Shown: in pieces, positions 6,147 through 8,097 of the stretch
Layout: each line of letters starts with the position of its first letter
Numbering within the stretch: position 1 is the first letter of the stretch
DNA from: Anaerolineales bacterium UBA2232
GTDB lineage: Bacteria; Chloroflexota; Anaerolineae; UBA2200
DNA length: 8,097 nucleotides
Assembly (NCBI GenBank): GCA_002348045.1
Contig: DDYO01000129.1
Location: 1-8,097, forward strand
Direction: 5' to 3'
Position numbers and translations under genes: made by a program
Notes under the pieces: generated by a model
Seen by the model: only the letters and a program-made list of their open reading frames with translations
What the model was told of the DNA's origin: nothing
Database searches by the model: none

Positions 6147-6908
6147 ATGAAGAGGGTCACCGCATTCGTTGGAAGCGCCCGCAAGAAGCATACGCACGAC
6201 GCAGTCGTGCAGTTCCTGAGCAATCTGCATGCACGAGGCGATGTCGAGCACGAGATCGTCCGCCTGAGCGATTACCGGCTCGAGCCCTGTAGAGGCTGTA
6301 AGGTGTGCTTCCTGAAGGGCGAGGAGTATTGTCCGCTGAAGGACGACCGGGATGTGCTGATTGGGAAGATGATCGCCTCCGACGGGGTCATCTTCGCATC
6401 GCCGAACTACATGTTCCAGGTGTCCGCCCTCATGAAGCTGTTCATCGACAGGTTGGGGTATGGCGGTCACCGACCCTTCTGCTTCGGCAAGACCTATACC
6501 GGCATCGTCACCCAGGGCTTCTACGGCGGCGACAAGATCCTCGACTACCTGGATTTCGTGGCCTTTGGCCTGGGCTTCAACACCGTCAAGGGCAGTGTCA
6601 TTACCGCGCTTGAGCCGATGTCAGAGAAGGAGCAACACAAGACGGATAGGGCCCTTGCCGGGCAGGCCACGCGGTACTACGCAAAGCTGGAGAAGCAAGA
6701 CTATCCGGTGCCAACGTTGTTCAAGCTCATGGCCTTCAGGATGGGCCGAACGAGTGTGAAGCGAGAGTTCGACAATGGCAGTCGCGACTACACGTACTAT
6801 TCGGACAGGGGCTGGCTCGAATCTGACTACTGGTATCCCACTCGCCTGGGAATGCTGAAGAAGGGGGCCGGCAAGCTCTTCGACGCGATGGCGGCGAGAG
6901 CCAGGTAG
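6147..6908 (+). CDS. flavodoxin-family NAD(P)H-dependent oxidoreductase, iron-sulfur flavoprotein-like
   Basis: Cytoplasmic FMN-binding redox protein of 253 aa (FMN_red/flavodoxin-like fold). The N-terminal strand and phosphate loop are VTAFVGSARKKHTHDAV (residues 4-20). The flavin-binding segment SPNYMFQVSALMKLFIDR (85-102) matches the family's 'SP.Y...VSA.LK.F.DR' block. Between them lies a cysteine cluster C48-x2-C51-x2-C54-x7-C62, followed by KDD. This spacing fits the compact C-x2-C-x2-C-x4-7-C motif that holds a [4Fe-4S] cluster in Isf-type iron-sulfur flavoproteins. Related proteins keep these cysteines without a proven cluster, so cluster binding is inferred. About 100 extra C-terminal residues with many Tyr/Trp (for example YWYPTRLGMLKKGAG) extend the core fold. 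The ATG at 6147 has AGGGAGGTGA 6 nt or less upstream; an upstream in-frame extension to 6030 is Arg-rich and not part of the fold. Likely controlled by the operator array at 5942-5995. Physiological substrate unknown. Confidence 0.95.
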   Translation: MKRVTAFVGSARKKHTHDAVVQFLSNLHARGDVEHEIVRLSDYRLEPCRGCKVCFLKGEEYCPLKDDRDVLIGKMIASDGVIFASPNYMFQVSALMKLFIDRLGYGGHRPFCFGKTYTGIVTQGFYGGDKILDYLDFVAFGLGFNTVKGSVITALEPMSEKEQHKTDRALAGQATRYYAKLEKQDYPVPTLFKLMAFRMGRTSVKREFDNGSRDYTYYSDRGWLESDYWYPTRLGMLKKGAGKLFDAMAARAR

Positions 6909-6930
6909 GCGCTGCCCAAGGGAGTATCCG

Positions 6931-7317
6931 ATGAACAATGCCCTGATGCCAAAATCAGATGTGTTTGCCGAGTGGATCCAAGGTCATTCGGTTGCCCTGT
7001 TCATCCTTGCCTACCCGATCACCTTCGCCATTTGGTGGTTCGGCCGCCCGATCATGCTGGGACTTCCCTCCCGGGGCCACTGGACGGATTTCGCCATCGC
7101 TGCGCTGCCGGCGCTGATCGTCTAGGGCATCGTCTCCCGGAAACGGGGAACCAGCGACTGGCTAGCCACCCTCAGCAAATGGCGGGTTGGACTGGGCCCA
7201 TTGAGCATGCAGATCGCCTTGCCACCCAGTGGCGAATGCCCCGCCCCAGGCTACGAACTGGTGCCCGCTATGGCCGCGAGGCGATCCCGGCAACCCTTGC
7301 GTACATCGCCTGTGTGA
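6931..7317 (+). pseudogene. broken membrane protein gene, probably CPBP intramembrane protease-like
   Basis: ATG 6931 has a good Shine-Dalgarno (AAGGGAG, 6918-6924) 22 nt after the oxidoreductase stop, so it was probably cotranscribed with that gene. The first 64 codons encode a membrane segment (VALFILAYPITFAIWWFG) and a second hydrophobic stretch ending in ALIV. TAG at 7123 then stops translation. The same frame continues with homologous-looking protein: GIVSRKRGTSDWLATLSKW and then RVGLGP, resembling the basic loop (W...L.KWRVGL) before the second helix pair in CPBP-family proteins. After about 7200 the protein character is lost, and a TGA comes at 7315. The catalytic EExxR motif is absent. 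A fragment in another frame (about 7361-7425, TNGAETIWLAVL and ATTHTN) could be a decayed C-terminal motif. The nonsense mutation plus decay points to a pseudogene; the family call is moderate. Confidence 0.6.
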
Positions 7318-7527
7318 TGCTACCACCGGGCGATGCCGTTCGAACGCGATGCTGCCTAGCCAACGATATCTGACGAACGGGGCCGAGACCATCTGGCTTG
7401 CGGTGTTGCGACCGCCGGCGACCACGCATACCAACAGATCGGGGTACCCAGAGTGCGAGATGGCAACGTATGCGCTTGCCCGTCCAGTATGACCCCGCCG
7501 GTGTTGGCCGAGGATACGTGCGAAACA
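7318..7527. other. no recognisable gene
   Basis: About 210 nt between the broken membrane protein gene and the hairpin. Reading frames here (for example + strand to 7492 and - strand to 7528) give Arg/Pro/Thr-rich peptides with no recognised motif and no Shine-Dalgarno. At most it holds decayed CPBP-like sequence around 7361-7425. Confidence 0.5.
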
Positions 7528-7568
7528 CCGCCTTCGTCTGGGCGACTAGCGGCCCCTGACGAAGGCGG
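7528..7568 (-). terminator. 11-bp hairpin, possible terminator of a minus-strand gene remnant
   Basis: CCGCCTTCGTC (7528-7538) and GACGAAGGCGG (7558-7568) pair perfectly. The 19-nt loop can form an inner GGGC/GCCC stem (7540-7543 with 7552-7555). The structure lies 12 nt beyond the stop of the minus-strand remnant. On that strand only a weak T-rich stretch follows (GTGTTT), so terminator function is tentative. Confidence 0.45.
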
Positions 7569-7579
7569 GTACGGTTACG

Positions 7580-7846
7580 CTACTGGAATCTAGCGGTGGC
7601 AGGTACGGCAGCGTGAGCGTCCAAGCTCAGCGAGGAGAGCCAACCCACCACACGCATACTGGGGTACTGGGTCTCGAACATGGCCATCGTGTCGAGGTAT
7701 TGCTGCACGGTTGCCACTGAGTTCGTGGATTGCAGTCCACACCACGACCGCATCGAAAAGCCGAACAGCCCCGTGTTAGCCACCGACTTAGCCGTCGCGA
7801 TCCCTGCGGGTTCGCTCCTCCCGCAAGTGTGCCGTAGGACAAACAC
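7580..7846 (-). pseudogene. minus-strand protein fragment, probably a decayed secreted or SGNH-hydrolase-like gene
   Basis: An 88-codon frame on the minus strand holds a convincing protein-like block in its middle: MRSWCGLQSTNSVATVQQYL, then DTMAMFETQYPSMRVV. This resembles, from memory, the segment 'WSWCGQ.S......YL..M..LE..YP.v.FVYMTGH' of a family of extracellular SGNH-like proteins. The expected FVYMTGH motif is not there: after SMRVV the sequence becomes Ala/Ser-rich and stops. The N-terminal 30 residues (from a GTG at 7846) also look random, and no Shine-Dalgarno or signal peptide is visible. The likely reading is an internal fragment of a former gene with frameshifts on both sides, ending near the hairpin at 7528-7568. 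Family assignment is weak; the claim of real but broken coding sequence is somewhat stronger. Confidence 0.4.
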
Positions 7847-7895
7847 GGACAGGTGAGCGAGCCTGGCGCCTACAACGGAATCAGACCGCCACCGA

Positions 7896-7924
7896 TAGAC
7901 TTGAGCCTGCCAAACGTGTACAAT
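7896..7924 (+). promoter_or_regulatory. promoter of the response regulator gene, likely leaderless
   Basis: TACAAT (7919-7924, 5 of 6 matches to TATAAT) lies 17 nt after TAGACT (7896-7901, 4 of 6 matches to TTGACA). The -10 box ends 8 nt before the ATG at 7933, so transcription should start at or within about 2 nt of the start codon. Confidence 0.5.
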
Positions 7925-7932
7925 CGTAAGTG

Positions 7933-8097
7933 ATGGACAAGCTCAAGCTCTTCATTAGCGACGATTCAGCCACCGTACGGGAACACCTAGTCGCCGTGGC
8001 GTTGGACCTGCCCGAAACAGCTGTGGTAGGGCAGGCCCAAGATGTGCCTGGGTCTTTGGCCGCCATTCGCCAGACACGGCCCGACGTCGTGATCCTC
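7933..8097 (+). CDS. response regulator receiver-domain protein, 3' partial
   Basis: The frame stays open for 55 codons to the window end. The start, MDKLKLFISDDSATVREHL, is a receiver (REC) domain N-terminus: a hydrophobic beta strand followed by the acidic pair D10-D11 that binds Mg2+, then helix 1. A second strand (AVVGQAQD) and helix 2 (SLAAIRQTRPD) follow. The last residues VVIL form strand 3, so the phospho-acceptor Asp should be the next codon, just outside the window. The pattern is closest to NarL/FixJ or chemotaxis-type regulators; the output domain is not visible. An in-frame TAA at 7927 limits the start to GTG 7930 or ATG 7933. There is no Shine-Dalgarno, in line with the very close -10 box. 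Its partner histidine kinase may lie downstream. Confidence 0.92.
   Translation, partial: MDKLKLFISDDSATVREHLVAVALDLPETAVVGQAQDVPGSLAAIRQTRPDVVIL

Noticed and set aside
7229..7492. 87-aa ORF on the plus strand
   Set aside because: No ribosome site and mostly random composition. Only about 7361-7425 may be a decayed CPBP-like motif, noted with the pseudogene.
7895..7923. Further copies of the GTARAC half-site near the response regulator promoter (TAGAC, AAACGTGTAC)
   Set aside because: The matches are short and not in the 8-bp register of the array. An 8-nt match can arise by chance.

Overview
This GC-rich window is bacterial and densely coded on the + strand. The LAL/MalT-type regulator, the flavodoxin-family oxidoreductase with a cysteine cluster, the CPBP-like remnant and the HPSSFIL-type palindromic repeat together suggest a Chloroflexota bacterium, possibly Anaerolineae-like. 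This is inferred from protein style alone; no rRNA or other marker gene is present.

Region 1 (1-3041) looks like one operon. It holds the 3' part of an ABC ATPase gene (cut by the window start inside the Walker A motif), an ABC-2 type permease joined to it by an ATGA overlap, and two multi-spanning membrane proteins of unknown function (207 and 259 aa). The ATPase and permease should form an exporter or a resistance-type transporter. The two orphan membrane proteins may be accessory subunits.

Region 2 (3042-5921) begins with a compact control region: a 12-bp inverted repeat, a sigma-70-like promoter and a 10-bp palindrome between its boxes. It drives a 925-aa LAL/MalT-like LuxR regulator with an ATPase domain, a helical repeat region and a C-terminal LuxR HTH. 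The gene carries an in-frame insertion made of a palindromic 7-nt-period repeat.

Region 3 (5922-6908) opens with the most striking non-coding signal in the window. Seven hexamer half-sites (consensus GTARAC or its complement) alternate in orientation, each separated by exactly 2 nt, over 54 bp. This is probably a multi-dimer repressor operator, for example for a TetR-type protein. Downstream lies a 253-aa flavodoxin/FMN-reductase-fold protein with a C-x2-C-x2-C-x7-C cluster like that of iron-sulfur flavoproteins.

Region 4 (6909-7932) is decayed. It contains a CPBP-like membrane protein gene broken by a stop codon, about 200 bp without a recognisable gene, a strong hairpin, and a minus-strand protein fragment that is probably a pseudogene. 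At the right edge (7933-8097) a response-regulator receiver domain begins. Its -10 box lies only 8 nt before the ATG and there is no Shine-Dalgarno sequence, which suggests a leaderless transcript.
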